A program made the position numbers and the translations under genes. From NCBI GenBank assembly GCA_902806575.1, contig CADCXD010000004.1:4030001-4094000 (forward strand): a stretch of 64,000 nt of DNA. Reading direction: 5' to 3'. A model generated the notes under the pieces. That model was given only the letters and a program-made list of their open reading frames with translations. It was not told the DNA's origin and searched no databases. The number at the start of each line of letters is the position of its first letter. The first letter of the stretch is position 1. Shown in pieces: positions 28,677 through 42,109 of this stretch. The DNA is from Jackrogersella multiformis (Eukaryota > Ascomycota > Sordariomycetes > Xylariales > Hypoxylaceae).

Positions 28677-31600
28677 ATAGATTTTATAAAATTTCTCGTA
28701 AAAAAGTAAAAAAATTTATAAAAAAAAATATTAATAAATTTTCGATTAATAAAAAAGTATAAATTTTTACACTTTAAAATAATTTATTTTAAATTAAAAA
28801 AACGTTAAACGTAATCCCTTTAAAAATTAACAATTTTTAAGCTTATTTTTATCTTTATTTTTAGTTTATAATATAAATTAAATTATAAAATAATAAAAAA
28901 CTTATTATAAAAATATTTAATATCGTTATTAAAATTTTAATTATAATATACTTTTATATAAAATAATATTATTTATTTATACATTAATTAATTCTAACGT
29001 AAAATAAATTTAAATAAAATAACTAAATTAAATATATTAAAATAATTAAACATTTTATATAATTTATTTATCATATATCGTTAAACATAAACATTACTTA
29101 AATAAATCATTATTAAATTTTATTTTTATTTTTTAAAATCGCTTTACGTTTTATTTTAAAAATAATAATATAATTATAACAATTATAAACTTTAATTTAA
29201 CATAAATCGAAATATTTTTAATTTTTATAATAAAAATTAAACATATTATCAAAAAGATTATTTAATTTTAATAAATATTAAAATTTTAATTATTATTACT
29301 TAAAAAAGTTACATTAATAATAACAAAAAGTTTAATTAATTTAATTTAAATTATCGATTTTTTTAAATAATATTTTTTTTTTTCAAAAAATAAGCCTTAA
29401 TAATTTAAACGTTAATAATTTTTTAAACGTTAATTTTTACTTTTTTTAATTTAATAAAAATTAATATAATATATAAAGTAAAAATACATAAAATTAATTT
29501 TATTAATAACGTTTTATTTAATAATTTAACGCCTTTTAAATTATTAAATTAAAAGCATTTTATTTTAATTAAAATATTAAAAAACGTTATATTTTTTAAT
29601 TAATTAAAAACTAACGGTTTTTTAAAAAATATAACTTTTAAGTTTATTAAAAAATTTAAAAGTTTTAAATTTACTTTTAAATATTTATAAATCATTAAAA
29701 ATAACTTAAAGAAAATAAAGCTTATCAATTAAAAAAAACGTTTTTATTAAAGTATTATATTAACGTAAAATTTTTTTAATATAAGATTTTAACGAGATCG
29801 GTTAAATTAAAGAAAAAATAACCTTTAATTATACGATTAAAATAATATTATATTAAATATAATAAATAAAAAGATTTTTATATTAATATTTTTAAAAAAA
29901 CGTTTAATTAAAATCTTTTAAAAGCGTTTAAAGTATAATATTTTAAAAAGAGTTACAGGTTTTAGTAAAACGTTTAATTTATTATGAAAAAGAATTTTAC
30001 GTTTAATTAATTTAATTATTAAATCAAATGCGAAAATAATTTAAAACGTTTTATTTTTAAATAATTACGACTCTTTTACCGAGTTTTTTATTATATACCT
30101 AATTTTATTTTATATCGATTTTTTTAAAAAATTATAATTAATTTTATTTATTAATTTTTAATATAAATTTAACGATATTTATAACTTTAATTAAATTTAT
30201 ACGAATAATTATTTTTTATAAAATGTAACGAATTTAATAAAATATTTTTTAAAGGTTATAATTAAATTATTATATAATTTAATCTTTAAAATATATGAAT
30301 TTTTTTTGATAATGTTAAAATAAAAGGTTTTATTTCTTAATATAATAACGAAAAAATCTTTTTTAAAATTTATCGATTTATATTTAAATATATTAAAAAG
30401 ATAACTTTTATATTATTTAATTTTAAATTAAGCGAAGTTATTACGAATATTAAAAAGTTTATATTTTATAAAATAATAATAAAGATTATAAAGTATATTT
30501 ATAATATAAATAATTAAAAATCCGGTACTATTTATATATAAAAAGTCCTTAAAAATATAAACACGATAATAAAGTTTAATCGTTATTAGGTTTAACGATA
30601 TATTTTGATATTTAAATAAATGATTATTCGATAATCGCTTTACCCTTAATTATTTTATTAAAATAAAACGCCTTTTTCGATTAAAATAAAACTTATAATA
30701 AAGCTATAAGAACCTTATAATAAGTGTCAATATAAGCCCCTTATTTAATTATCCTCGATTATATTATTAATTAAAGGATCGTATTAAGAATAGATGCTTT
30801 AAAATAAGGATAAGGTAATGTTTTAAAATAATTTGATTTTAATAACGTTTTTAAATCGGCACGCTATAAATTAAATGCTTAAAAAGGAGCTAAACTTAAT
30901 TATAACGTTATAAAATTAAAGTACTTAATAATTATAAAATCCTTAAAACGTTTAAAGAATTACCTTTACGGAACGTATTTTTTCTTCGAAATAAATATTA
31001 AAGTTTTAATGTTTTAATTAAACGATAGTTTTTTTAGCTTATTAAACGCTATTTTAACAAAATAAATTACTTATATTAAAAGGTTCAATTTTAAAATTAA
31101 ATATATTAAAGGCATTAAAAATTTAATAATTAACGTTTTATTAAAAAAACTTAATAAATTATTTAATCGAGAAAATAATAAATAAAAAAATGACTTAAAT
31201 AAATTTATTAATACTTAATTAAATTTTATCTCGATAAATTACCTTTAAATAAAGCATTTAATAATTATAAAAATAATACAATTATACTTTATTTACGCTT
31301 ATTTAAATATCGATTAAATAATTATATTTAATGTTATAAAACCACGTTTTATAATATTATTACCTTTTAAAAAATAAAGCTTTAAATCTTAAAATATCGT
31401 CTCGTATTTAATTATCTTAACGATACCGGAAGAATTACGAATAAATTAATTAATAAAAAGACGTTATATAAAAAAATTTAAAATTAAAGCTTTTTATTTT
31501 TTAATATTTAACGGAATTTTTTAAAGAAAAGTTATAAATTAATACAAGATTCGTAAAGTAATTAATTAAGATAATCTTAAATAGAAAATCTTAAAAAAAC

Positions 31601-32690
31601 TTTACGCCGATTATAAATATAAAAGGATTAAAGTAATTTTTTATTAAATTTTAAGATTTTATTATTAAAAAAATACTTATAAAATAATAAAAGAAATATT
31701 AAAAACTTATTTAAATTATTGAAAAGTTAATACGAGAAAATATTATAATAAAAGTCTTTTTATAAACCTTAAAAATATTATGTTTTATTAAATTATAAAC
31801 GTTTAATATATATTTAATAATTATAAATTTAAATTTATTTTAAAGGTAAAAAAAAACCTTTTTAATTATTTTAAAATTATACCGATTAAAATGTTAATTT
31901 AATTATCGTTATGAAATTTCTTAACGAAAAAATCATTTATTAATACAGTATACTTTTAAAAATAAAGGTTAATAAAAAACTTATTATAACTTACTTTAAA
32001 GTCGGTATTAAAAAATATATAAAACTTATATATAATTTATAATCGTAAAGCTAAGTTAAAGTTAATTATAAATCGATTAAATTAAGATTTATAAAAGTTT
32101 ATAACGATATCGAAAAAGGTTAATTTAAGTTAATTAAATTATTGTAAAATAAGCCGGCTTAACTTCGTATAAAATAATATATAATTAAAAGCCTTTATTA
32201 TTAATCGAAAGGATAATTTTAATAAAATAAATTATTAATTAACAGGAAATTAATAATAAAATTAATTTTTGAAACGTTTATATAAAAGTTTTAAAGCGTT
32301 TTAAAGTTAATATCGAGAAAATTATTAATATAATAAATCGATAAAAACTAAAAATCGTTAAAAAATAATAATAAATAAAACGCTTATAAAAGTTAAAAAA
32401 TCTTATTAATAAAAAATAATTTAATATTTATATATAATATATTACGTTATATCGATATATTTTAAAAGGTTAAACTTTAATATAATTAATTTAAGTTATG
32501 TTTAATTAAGAAAGTATATATAATTTTTAAATATATTTTAAAAAAATTAAAAGGTTAATTATTATAAAGTATTTAATTAAAAAATAAATTAAAGTTATTT
32601 ATTTAACATAAAATGGGATATTAAATATTTAAAAACTTTTAAAAAATTATTAAATTATTATTAAAACCTTTAATTAACTTGATTAAAACG
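28677..32690 (+). mobile_element. Remnant of a second Ty3/gypsy element
   Basis: Outer limits are approximate and LTRs were not established. The recognisable part is an RNase H domain on the + strand at about 30,700-31,160. Reading through RIP stops gives an APYLIILDY segment, then RIDALK.G.GNVL, then GAKLNYNVIKLKYL, then KRLKNYLYGTYFFFEI, then ITYIKRFNFKIKYIKGIKN, the usual order of the gypsy RNase H (Asp-Ala-Ser core, Leu-Asn-Tyr, Phe-Glu-Val-Lys-His region). Sequence around 31.4-32.3 kb would then be integrase but is too decayed to read. This element differs in sequence from the one at 19.3-26.2 kb. Confidence 0.7.
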
Positions 32691-32698
32691 ATAAAAAT

Positions 32699-32779
32699 TA
32701 ATACGGACCTTATTTATTTAATTTAAAGTATAAAGTATATATTTTTATTTAATATAAGAACCTTTATAAAGTTATATTA
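32699..32779 (-). repeat. 171-bp palindrome-ended repeat, copy J (internal deletion)
   Basis: Only 81 bp: it keeps both ends (TAATACGGACCTTATTTATT and CTTTATAAAGTTATATTA in + orientation) but lacks the internal hairpin and about 90 bp. AAAAT flanks it on both sides (32694-32698, 32780-32784), so the shortened form may itself have inserted, or it was deleted in place. Confidence 0.8.
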
Positions 32780-32879
32780 AAAATAATAATAAATTAATTA
32801 AGAATAATTAAAAAATAATTAAAAAAATAAATATTAAAATTTTTATTTTAATAAATAAATTAAATAAATATAAAGATTA

Positions 32880-33530
32880 TTATAAGGAACCATAATTATA
32901 GGGTTTTTAGTTAAGGTGATGGCTTGTACGTTAAGGGTGGCCTGTGCTTTATATTTATTAGTTATTTTTTAAGATATTAGTTTTGTTTTTACTTTTAAAC
33001 ATAATAATTATTTTAAGATTTTTGTTTTGATTTATTAATGTATAATATATGGTAGTATCTTGCTTTTATTATATCGTAACGATTTATATCTCACCGTTAA
33101 ATTAATTAAGCTTTTAATTAATTAATAAGGACTCGAAGCTAGTTAATTACGATAAGTTAATATAGTAAAGATTTAATTAATAATTATTAAACCTTAAATA
33201 CCATTAAACCTTAAATACTTTATAATTATTCTTTTTATTACTTTATTTTTTTATTACTTAATGGTTTTTACTTTTTTATTATTATTAATCGAATTTAATT
33301 ACGTTATTATTCTTTTATGATATTATAATTTACGTATTAACGTTATTTTAATAAGATTAAGCTTTTTTAATCGATTAAGTTTTTTTTATATAATTTTAAC
33401 CTTTAATAACGATAATATTTTATAAATTATTATTTTTATTTATAATTACCGAAACCTTGAAATAGAATAAAGGTTATATTAATTATGTGTAAATAATTTA
33501 TTGCTTTACATAAATATATTATTAAATATA
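32880..33530. other. Less mutated G/T-rich island
   Basis: Around 32,895-33,080 the + strand has an unusual run of G and TpG (for example AGGTGATGGC and AAGGGTGGCCTGTGC). This looks like sequence with changes on one strand only. It could be an LTR relic (TG start near 32,917) of the second gypsy element or of another, but no partner copy was found in the window. The rest to 33,530 is ordinary AT-rich repeat sequence. Confidence 0.4.
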
Positions 33531-36355
33531 AAATTAACTTTTTTATTAATATAAAGTTTTTATATTATATGAAATTTTATAATAAAAGCGTTATTTTATA
33601 ATTTTTAATAAATATTAAACCTTTAAAAGTTTAAATAAATATTTAATAAAACGTTAAAAGTTATATTATAATATACTTTATTAAATTTAGAAGTTTTTAT
33701 TTAAAAGTTAATATTAATTTTAATATTAATTTTTAATTTTAATTACTTTTATATATTAACCCATAAAATTAATTTTTTAACCGATTTAAATTTTATAAAA
33801 TTATTAATAAAATTATTAACGAGAAAAATAATTAACTTAATCGATCATTAAATTCTTTTAATTTTTAATTTTTTTATTTTTTAATATTATTAACGTTATT
33901 ATAATTTTTATTAATCAATAATTTAAAAATATAATTTTTAATAACTTTAATAATTACCTTAATTTATTTAATAATTATTTTAATATTTATATTTAATTTA
34001 TAAATTAATTTTATGTTAACAAAATCGATCGTAATTTATTAAAAAAACTAAAATTAATAAAGTTACGTAAATAATTATATAACATCTTTAAATAAATTTT
34101 TTAATATTTTTAATTATTTATTAAAAAGTTTAATCGTAAATATAAGTAATTATATCGTAAAAAGTTAATGTTAATAAAGTTATATAAATAATTATATAAA
34201 AGTTTAAAAAAAAAAAAGGTTTTTTAAAAATTTAAAAAATTAAATTATAAATAATTAAATTAATATTATTTATCGTATATGTATTAATCGTGTTTTTTTC
34301 CTCATAATAAAAATACGTGATTAGTTTATAAATCTTTTATGTCAAATAAAAATATATAACTTAATCGATTAATTAAAATCTAAAATAAAATAATTTAAAT
34401 AATAATTAATTAATCTGCTTAACCTCCCGTTTTAAAGTTAAAATAATTTTTAATAAATAAATTTGATTAATTTTAAAAACCATAACTTTTATTAATTAAT
34501 TTTATTTTTACATTAATTTATAAAATTTAAATATATATTATAAAATAAGTCGTAATTTTATTTATAATCGAACGTTAAATTGTTAATAAGTTATTTTATG
34601 AAGATTGATAAAATTAATGGATAAATTAAATATATATTTAAAAAAATGTAAAACGATACGAAATATATTTTTAAAATGTTATTTGATTAATATAAGATTT
34701 ATATATTAAAAGTTTTAATATTTTTTAAAAAGGTAACATATATTTTAAAACTTTACTTTAAAAATATCTTTATTAAAACTTAATTATAAATATATAATAA
34801 ATAATAAATATTATTAATTTTAAATCGATTGTAATAATTATAAACGTTTATTTTAAGTATTTAAATAAAAAATAATCGATATACTGTAAATCAATATTTT
34901 AAAAAAATAAAAACTTAAAAATTAATATTAAATTTTATATAATATTTAATAATATATATATATATAATATTTTTTAACGATATTAAATTATTTAAAAATA
35001 TTTAAATTATTTATTATAATTATAATAATATAATATAATTAATAAAATAACTATAATTAATAATTAAGTGGTTTTAATTAATATTAAAATAATTATAATT
35101 TTAATAATTATTATTAAAAAGAATTGCCGTTATAATAACCGTAATGAAGATTACGATTAAAATTGTAATTAAAGTTATAATAAGTGTTATAATAATAATT
35201 AATAAAAATATTATTATTATAATTATTATTTTTATTTTTATTAAAGATAATAACAAAAGATGAAAGATTATTATAACGATAATATATATTTACACAATAA
35301 AGTTAAATATAAATTAAATATAAATTTCGTAAAAAAATAAAAATAAATTATAAGTAAATAATTATTTTTTAATAAAAAAATTTAATAAATAAAATTAAAA
35401 CTTTTATATTTTATTTATCGTTTTTTAATAATGAATTATTAATTATAAAAAAGTATATATTAAAAATATTATAAAATATTCGATATTAAATTTAATTATT
35501 TTAAATATATAAAACTTAAATATTTATAATTATTTTAAAAAATAAAATAAACGATAAAAACTTAACTTAAAATTAAAAAGGTTATTGATATTTATTTTAT
35601 TTAAAAATAAATAAAAGTAAAAATATAAATGATATAATTAGAAAATATTATATCTTTATTTTTATGATTAATAAGTATGAAAATTAAAGATATGATTTTT
35701 TTATTTTTAAATAAAAATTTAATAAAAGATATAAACATTAACGTATTTAATTAAATAATAAATAAAATAAGTTTAAAAGACTTTATTGAAAATTACGAAA
35801 TATTTCAATTAAATAAATGTAAATATATATATATAATTATCTCGAGAAAATTAACTATAAAAATTAAAAATAAAAATTTGATTAAATTTCAAAGAAAAAA
35901 AATATATAAATAATAAATTTAAATTTAAGTTTTAATAAAAGTATAAATTAATTATTTAAAATTTTAACTTAATTTATTAATAAAACCTTTTTTCAAATAA
36001 TATAACGTAATTATTAATTATGATAAAAAATATATAATTTTAATATTATATTTTAAATTTTAAATATTTATAAAATATCATTATTTAAAAGGTTAAATAT
36101 AACGAAAAGTCTTAATTATAAATTAAATTTTTATTTTTATTAAAATGATAATATTTATTTTAATTTATTATATAAAAAAGATTTTATTTTTTACGTTAAA
36201 ATAAAAAACGTAATAAATAATATTTATAATTTTAACCTGTTTTTAATTTATTAATTATTTATTTTAATAAATAAATAAAATATTTAATATAATCGTAATA
36301 TTATTAATATATTTAAAAAATAATAATAATCGATTTAATTAACGGTTAATAAAAA
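33530..36355 (-). repeat. Large dispersed repeat family 1, inverted copy
   Basis: Reverse complement of the family at 3.9-7.3 kb and 45.2-48.3 kb. The family tail is at about 33540-33640, a middle part at 34000-34270, the low-complexity block at about 35100-35270, and the head side at about 35930-36090. No 171-bp unit is nested in it; copy K lies just beyond its end. Confidence 0.6.
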
Positions 36356-36357
36356 AT

Positions 36358-36527
36358 TAATGTAACTTTATAAAAGTTTTTATATTAAATAAAGATATAT
36401 ACGTTATATCTTAAATTAAATAAATAAGATAAAACCTTTTAATCCTTATCTTGTTTTTTACTCGTTTTAAAACAATAAAGAAACTATTAATCTTACATAT
36501 TAAAACACACCTTATAAGGTCCGTACA
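36358..36527 (+). repeat. 171-bp palindrome-ended repeat, copy K
   Basis: Starts TAATGTAACTTTATAAAAG, ends CACACCTTATAAGGTCCGTAC. AAAAT precedes it and an A run followed by T follows, so a duplication is possible but not decisive. Confidence 0.83.
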
Positions 36528-36529
36528 AA

Positions 36530-38072
36530 AATAATAAATGTAAAAATATAATTAAATAATATTAATATAAATTATAAAATAATTTTATTTATTATATTAA
36601 ATTAAATATTTAAAATCTTACGACAAATTAAAACCTATAAATTTATCGTTTTAATTATTTTATATAATAATTTAAAACTTTATGGTAAGGTTATTAAAAG
36701 TTTTATATATTTTAATATACTAATAATAATTATATATAAATTTAATAACAAACCGATTTTAATATTTAACAATATTCCATATACAGTTTATTATTAAATT
36801 ATATTACTTTTTAAAAGATTTATATTATTAAACCAAAGTATTGTATATAAAGTAATTTTAAATAAAAATATTAAATTTAATAATAAAATATAATAAACGT
36901 TATTTACTTAATTTAAAACATTATTAATTATATTAATTAATTATGATCTTTAAGTTAATAATATAATAAAATGATATAATTAAAAAATTAAAGCAATAAT
37001 TTGTTATTATTATTTATTAAATGATGTATCGTGATTAAAAATAAGTCTAATGTTATAATATAACCTTAATAATATTAAGTTATTAATAACCGAAAAATTA
37101 TTTAATAAATTAATATATAATTTTAAGTTATAAATTATTATTACTTCGTTAAAAATATTAAAAAACGTAATTAATAAAGATATATTCAAAAACAATTATT
37201 GAATAAAAAAAAAAATATATTAACTTTTTAATTACCAAAACAAAAGCTCCTTATAATTTAAAACATAATTTATTTTAAATTATGTAACAATTATCCATTA
37301 TTAGGTAAATCGCCTTACAAATAATTAATATAACGTATTAAATCGTTATTAATTTTAAAACAAATGAATAAACGTACGTATAAGCTTAAATTATTTAATA
37401 ATTAATATATTTATAAAGTTATATTAATAAATTAATTATTTAAAATCCTATAAAAAATCTATATATAAAAAAACGATAATAATTAAATGTTATATAAAAT
37501 TAAAAAATTATTAAATTAATAAATAAATAAAAAGGATATTTTATTGTTAAATATTTCGTATAATAAAAAAAAAAGTCATTAATTTTTAATTAATAATATT
37601 ATTAAATAAATATAATAAAAAATACCTTTTACCACTTAATTCATTTTATATTAAATTTATTGATAAATTATAATTCTTTATTATATAATCCTTTAAAAAT
37701 ATATAAACCCTTAACGATATATTATTATAATTAATTAATTAATTAATTATAAATAATAAAATAATTATATATATTCAAAAGATAATTTATTAGAAATATA
37801 TTATTAAAATATATTAATAATAATTAATTGAAATTTTTATTATTTATGTTATTAATGAAATTAATGAAATTATAAGTTATAATTTTAATAAAAGATTATT
37901 AAAAAGTATAAAACTAAGATTTATTATAATATAAAAAATACAATTTATAAATAATATTAAAAACGTAAAAAAAATACGAATGAATTATAAATTATTAAAG
38001 TTTTATTTTTAAAAAAGTTAAATACTTCGATATTTAAATTATAATAAGATTATAATTAAATTAAAAAAACTA
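36530..38072. other. RIP-degraded DNA, no gene
   Basis: AT-rich sequence with no recognised remnant. The 61-codon minus-strand ORF at 37010-37195 is Ile/Asn/Leu-rich and looks like chance. Confidence 0.55.
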
Positions 38073-38078
38073 AATACT

Positions 38079-38249
38079 TAATGCGACCTTGTAAAGGTCC
38101 TTACATTAAATGGAAATATATACCTTATACCTTAAATTAAATAAATAAAATAAGGACTTTCAGTCTTTATCCTGTTTCTCGCTTATTTTAAGACAACGGA
38201 GAAACCATTAATTTTATATATTAAAACATACTTTATAAGGTCCATACTA
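38079..38249 (+). repeat. 171-bp palindrome-ended repeat, copy L
   Basis: Full-length copy, TAATGCGACCTTGTAAAGGT to CTTTATAAGGTCCATACTA, flanked by a perfect 5-bp duplication ATACT (38074-38078 and 38250-38254). The internal inverted repeat GGACTTTCAGTCTTTATCC remains visible. Confidence 0.9.
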
Positions 38250-38254
38250 ATACT

Positions 38255-39819
38255 TTAATATTAAAATAATTTATAAATATATTAATATTTACTTAACGAT
38301 AATAAGGTATAATATATTTACTTATATTTATATTTTGTATTTATATAAGTAGTTTTTTTTTTTTTTATTAAAAAAAGGAAAAAAGTTTATAAAAATTCAT
38401 TTTTTAGAAATTTTTACTTTTTTATAATATTTTTTTTACTTACTTTTACTTTATAATAATATTGATAAAGAAATTAATAATTCATTTTTTTAAGGCTTTA
38501 ATTAAAAAAATTATTAATTTAATACTTAAATAAATAAATAATTATTATTAATAAAATATTTAAAATTATTAAAATATAAAACGAAAATAAAAATTATTAA
38601 TAACGAACTTTTTAAAATAAATCGTTTATTTAAAATAATAACGAGAAAAATTTAACAAATATCATTAATCTTAAAATATATTATATAAAAACAATAAAAA
38701 TTATATTATATCGCTTATAATTTAACGTTATCTTTATTATTAAAACGTTATAAAAAATCTTAATATATATAATCTTTTAAATATTAATTTAAATAAAAAT
38801 TTTATAAAGTAAAATTATTATTAAAAATTATATAATAAATTAAAATTAACTTAATTAACTTAATTAATATATAAAAATAATAATATAAAGCCGACATTTT
38901 AAAAATTTATAATTAATAAAATAATAAAATAATTTTAAATATTAACGTTTTATAATACATAATAATAAATATAAATTAATAATTATAATAATAACGTATA
39001 TTAATTAAAAAAAATTATTATTAAAAAATACTAATAATTAATAAAAAAATTAATAAATATTATTAAAGTTATAGCCATAATAAAAAATATATATAATATT
39101 TTTATAAATTACCAAAAAATTATTACAAAAGTTAAATCGTAATTAATATAACTTATTATATTTATTATCGTAATTATATTAAAAATTAAACTTATAATAA
39201 AAATAAAAATATTTAATAAATTTAAGGATTTACGTTTTATTTATAACGATAAATTATTCAATAATAATAATAATAAAAACGATATAAATATATTTCATAT
39301 ATTTTTTCAACGTTAACAATTAATTTAATAAAATATTAATTTACAATTAATAAAAACGTTAGTGTTTTTTTATTCAAAAGATATTATTAAGAATTATAAT
39401 TATATGATTTATATTTAAAATAATAGCTTATATATTAAAAATAATTTATGCTTTATACTTATTAATTTTATTTTAATTCTTAAAAATAATAATGATTTTA
39501 AAACGTTTATTTTAATCTTATAATATATAATAACTTTATTAAATACTCGTTTAAACTTTTAAACATTTAATATTTATTAAAAATTATAAAGTAATATTTT
39601 TATTATTAAATTTTATATAATATAAAAGCTTTATATTATTTAAATGTTCTAATAATTACGGATAAAAGTAATAATTAATAAAATATTATTATTATTAAAG
39701 TTTAAAATTATAAAAAAAACTTAATTAATTAACAAAAAAGTTTATTAAATAATATTAATATATAAATTATAATGTTATAACAGGATAATAACGTAATTAA
39801 ATTCGATTAAAAAATTTAA
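38255..39819. other. RIP-degraded DNA with a family 1 tail
   Basis: Degraded sequence without a gene. About 39540-39640 repeats the tail of large repeat family 1 (compare 7170-7290, 48195-48275 and inverted 33540-33640). Confidence 0.5.
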
Positions 39820-39824
39820 GTAAT

Positions 39825-39995
39825 TAATGCCACTTTATAAAGGTTCCTGCATTAAATCAAAATATATACCTTATATTTTAAGTTAAATAAATAAGATAAA
39901 GACTTTTAGTCCTTATTCTATTTCTCGCCCGTTTTAAGATAACGGAGAAATCATTAATTTTACATATTAAAACACACCTTATAAGGTCCGTACTA
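39825..39995 (+). repeat. 171-bp palindrome-ended repeat, copy M
   Basis: Starts TAATGCCACTTTATAAAGGT, ends CACCTTATAAGGTCCGTACTA. Flanks are GTAAT (39820-39824) and ATAAT (39996-40000), a 5-bp duplication with one G-to-A change. The related sequence at about 48,470-48,570 lacks the insertion. Confidence 0.88.
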
Positions 39996-40081
39996 ATAAT
40001 AAAAAAATAATAAAATGAAAAACCGAAAAGAAATAAATATATATAATAAAAATAACTTTATATATTTATAAATATTATAAT

Positions 40082-40250
40082 AAAATATTTAAAGTCTAAT
40101 AATTATTAATTAAATTTTTAATTAATTTAACGATAAAATATAAATTATTATAAAATAACGAAAGCGAAATATTATTATATATTAAATATTATAAGGTTAA
40201 ATTAAAGGTTGTAAAATGATTATAATTTTAAAGTAAAATTAATAAATATA
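40082..40250 (+). repeat. Repeat family 2, copy 2
   Basis: Partner of 12180-12390, in the same orientation. CpG retention is slightly higher here (AACGAAAGCGAAATATTATT). Class unknown. Confidence 0.55.
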
Positions 40251-40735
40251 AAATATAAATAATTTTAATATATCAGTTATTACATTAAGCATAAATCACG
40301 TGCTTACGGCTTTTAAAAAAAATCTTATTATTAAATTTAAAAAGTTTTTTTATTAATTTAATAGTTAAATTTAAAAATTAATTAAAGTTTTAAAGTTAAA
40401 ATTATTATTAAATTATTAACAATTAAAAGTAAAATAATTATAAAACTTATTATTTTAATTCAACGTAACTGAAAAACGTTATATTAACGTAAATTAATTA
40501 ATTAATTAATTTAATTATTAATTATATTTATTTAATAATTTTGTATAACATAATTATTAATATTTAAACTTTTATTATTTATATAAAATATAAAGTTATA
40601 AAAGTAATTATATATTTTTTAAATTTTTTAAATTATTAATTAATTAATTAAAATTACGTAAATAAAATAAGTAAGTAATTATAATTCTAATTAATTATGT
40701 AAGTAATAATAAATAAAGTTATGAATATAATTTTT

Positions 40736-40859
40736 ATAAAAGCTTATAAATAAATAAAATAAAAACCTTTAAGCTTTTATTTTATTTTTCGCTCGTTTAA
40801 AAAGAACAAAGGAATGATTAATTTTATATAATACATATACCTTTATAAAGTCCGTATCA
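40736..40859 (+). repeat. 171-bp palindrome-ended repeat, copy N (left end lost)
   Basis: Only the inner part and right end are clear (TTTTCGCTCG word, then CCTTTATAAAGTCCGTATCA). The left palindrome is decayed or missing. Confidence 0.65.
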
Positions 40860-41885
40860 TTTTTATTATTTAATTTAAATCTATTAACGTATAATAACGA
40901 TTTTTTACGGTTTATATCGTTTTTAACTTATTAAAAATTTAATAAAATTATATAAATATTAATAATTATATACAATTAAATTTAAATTAAATTTATATAA
41001 ACTTATTATATTTTTAGTATTTTTATATTTAAAAATATTAAGTTATAAATAATTATTATATATTATATATTAAAAAACTTTAACTATAATTTTATAATTA
41101 TATAATATATAAAAGTTTTACGTTTTTTAACTTATAATAAAAATAATAAATAAAAAATTTTTTTATATTAATATTAAATAAACTTTTAATTAAATTAATT
41201 TTTAACGATTAATTTAAGTACAAATACGCCGTATAAATCGTTAATAGAAGTCGATATTTTATATAATTTTATTTAAATTAATAATATAATAAAAAGTAAT
41301 GTTAAATGGAAATTACTTTTTTTTCTTTACGTAAAAATTATTTTTTAAAACACCTATTAATATTTATGCACCACTTATAAACTTATTTTCATTATAATTA
41401 TTTTTTACGTTAATTTAATTACTTAAGTAATATTTTAATATTATGAAGTATTATCGTGATTTCGAATATATTTATAACTTCGTACGTAACTTTTTAAATT
41501 TAATAATAATATATTCTTTTATTATATGAAATTTTATTATCGTTATAAAGCTTTTTAAGGCTTTTAAAATAGCTTTTATTTAAATTATAAATAATTAAAT
41601 TATCGAATATAAAATTATTATAAAATAATAAAGCAAAAATAATAAAAATATAAAAAATTAATAAAGCGATATTTAAAAAATTAACATAAAGAAATAATTA
41701 TAATAAAAATAAATGTATAAGTAATATGTAATTATTAATAACTATTTTATAAATTAATTTTCACCTAAAAAAAAGAAATCTCCACTTAATATCACTTATA
41801 ATAAATAATATAATAATAAAAGTTAAAAATAAAAATAAAATATTAAGGAATTTTATTTTAATATATATTTTTAAATTATAAGTAA
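40860..41885. other. RIP-degraded DNA, no gene
   Basis: AT-rich sequence without a recognised gene or repeat beyond the general composition of the block. Confidence 0.5.
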
Positions 41886-41890
41886 TATTT

Positions 41891-42106
41891 TAATACGGAC
41901 CTTATAAGGTATATAATACGGACCTTATAAGGTATATAATACGGACTTTATAAGGTGTGTTTTAATATATAAGATTAATGGTTTCTCCGTTATTTTAAAA
42001 CGAGCGAGAAATAAAATAAAAACTAAAGTCTTTATTTTATCTATTTAATTTAAGGTATAAGGTACATATTTTCATTTAATGTAAGGACCTTTATAAAGTA
42101 ACATTA
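41891..42106 (-). repeat. 171-bp palindrome-ended repeat, copy O with triplicated end
   Basis: Reverse copy whose outer end occurs three times in tandem: the word AATACGGACCTTATAAGGTA starts near 41892 and 41914, and a third, C-to-T changed version starts near 41939 and continues into the full element. The spacing is 22 then 25 bp. Flanks TATTT / TATCT resemble a 5-bp duplication with one change. Confidence 0.88.
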
Positions 42107-42109
42107 TAT

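Noticed and set aside
37010..37195. 61-codon minus-strand ORF
   Set aside because: Chance frame in AT-rich DNA with no family features.
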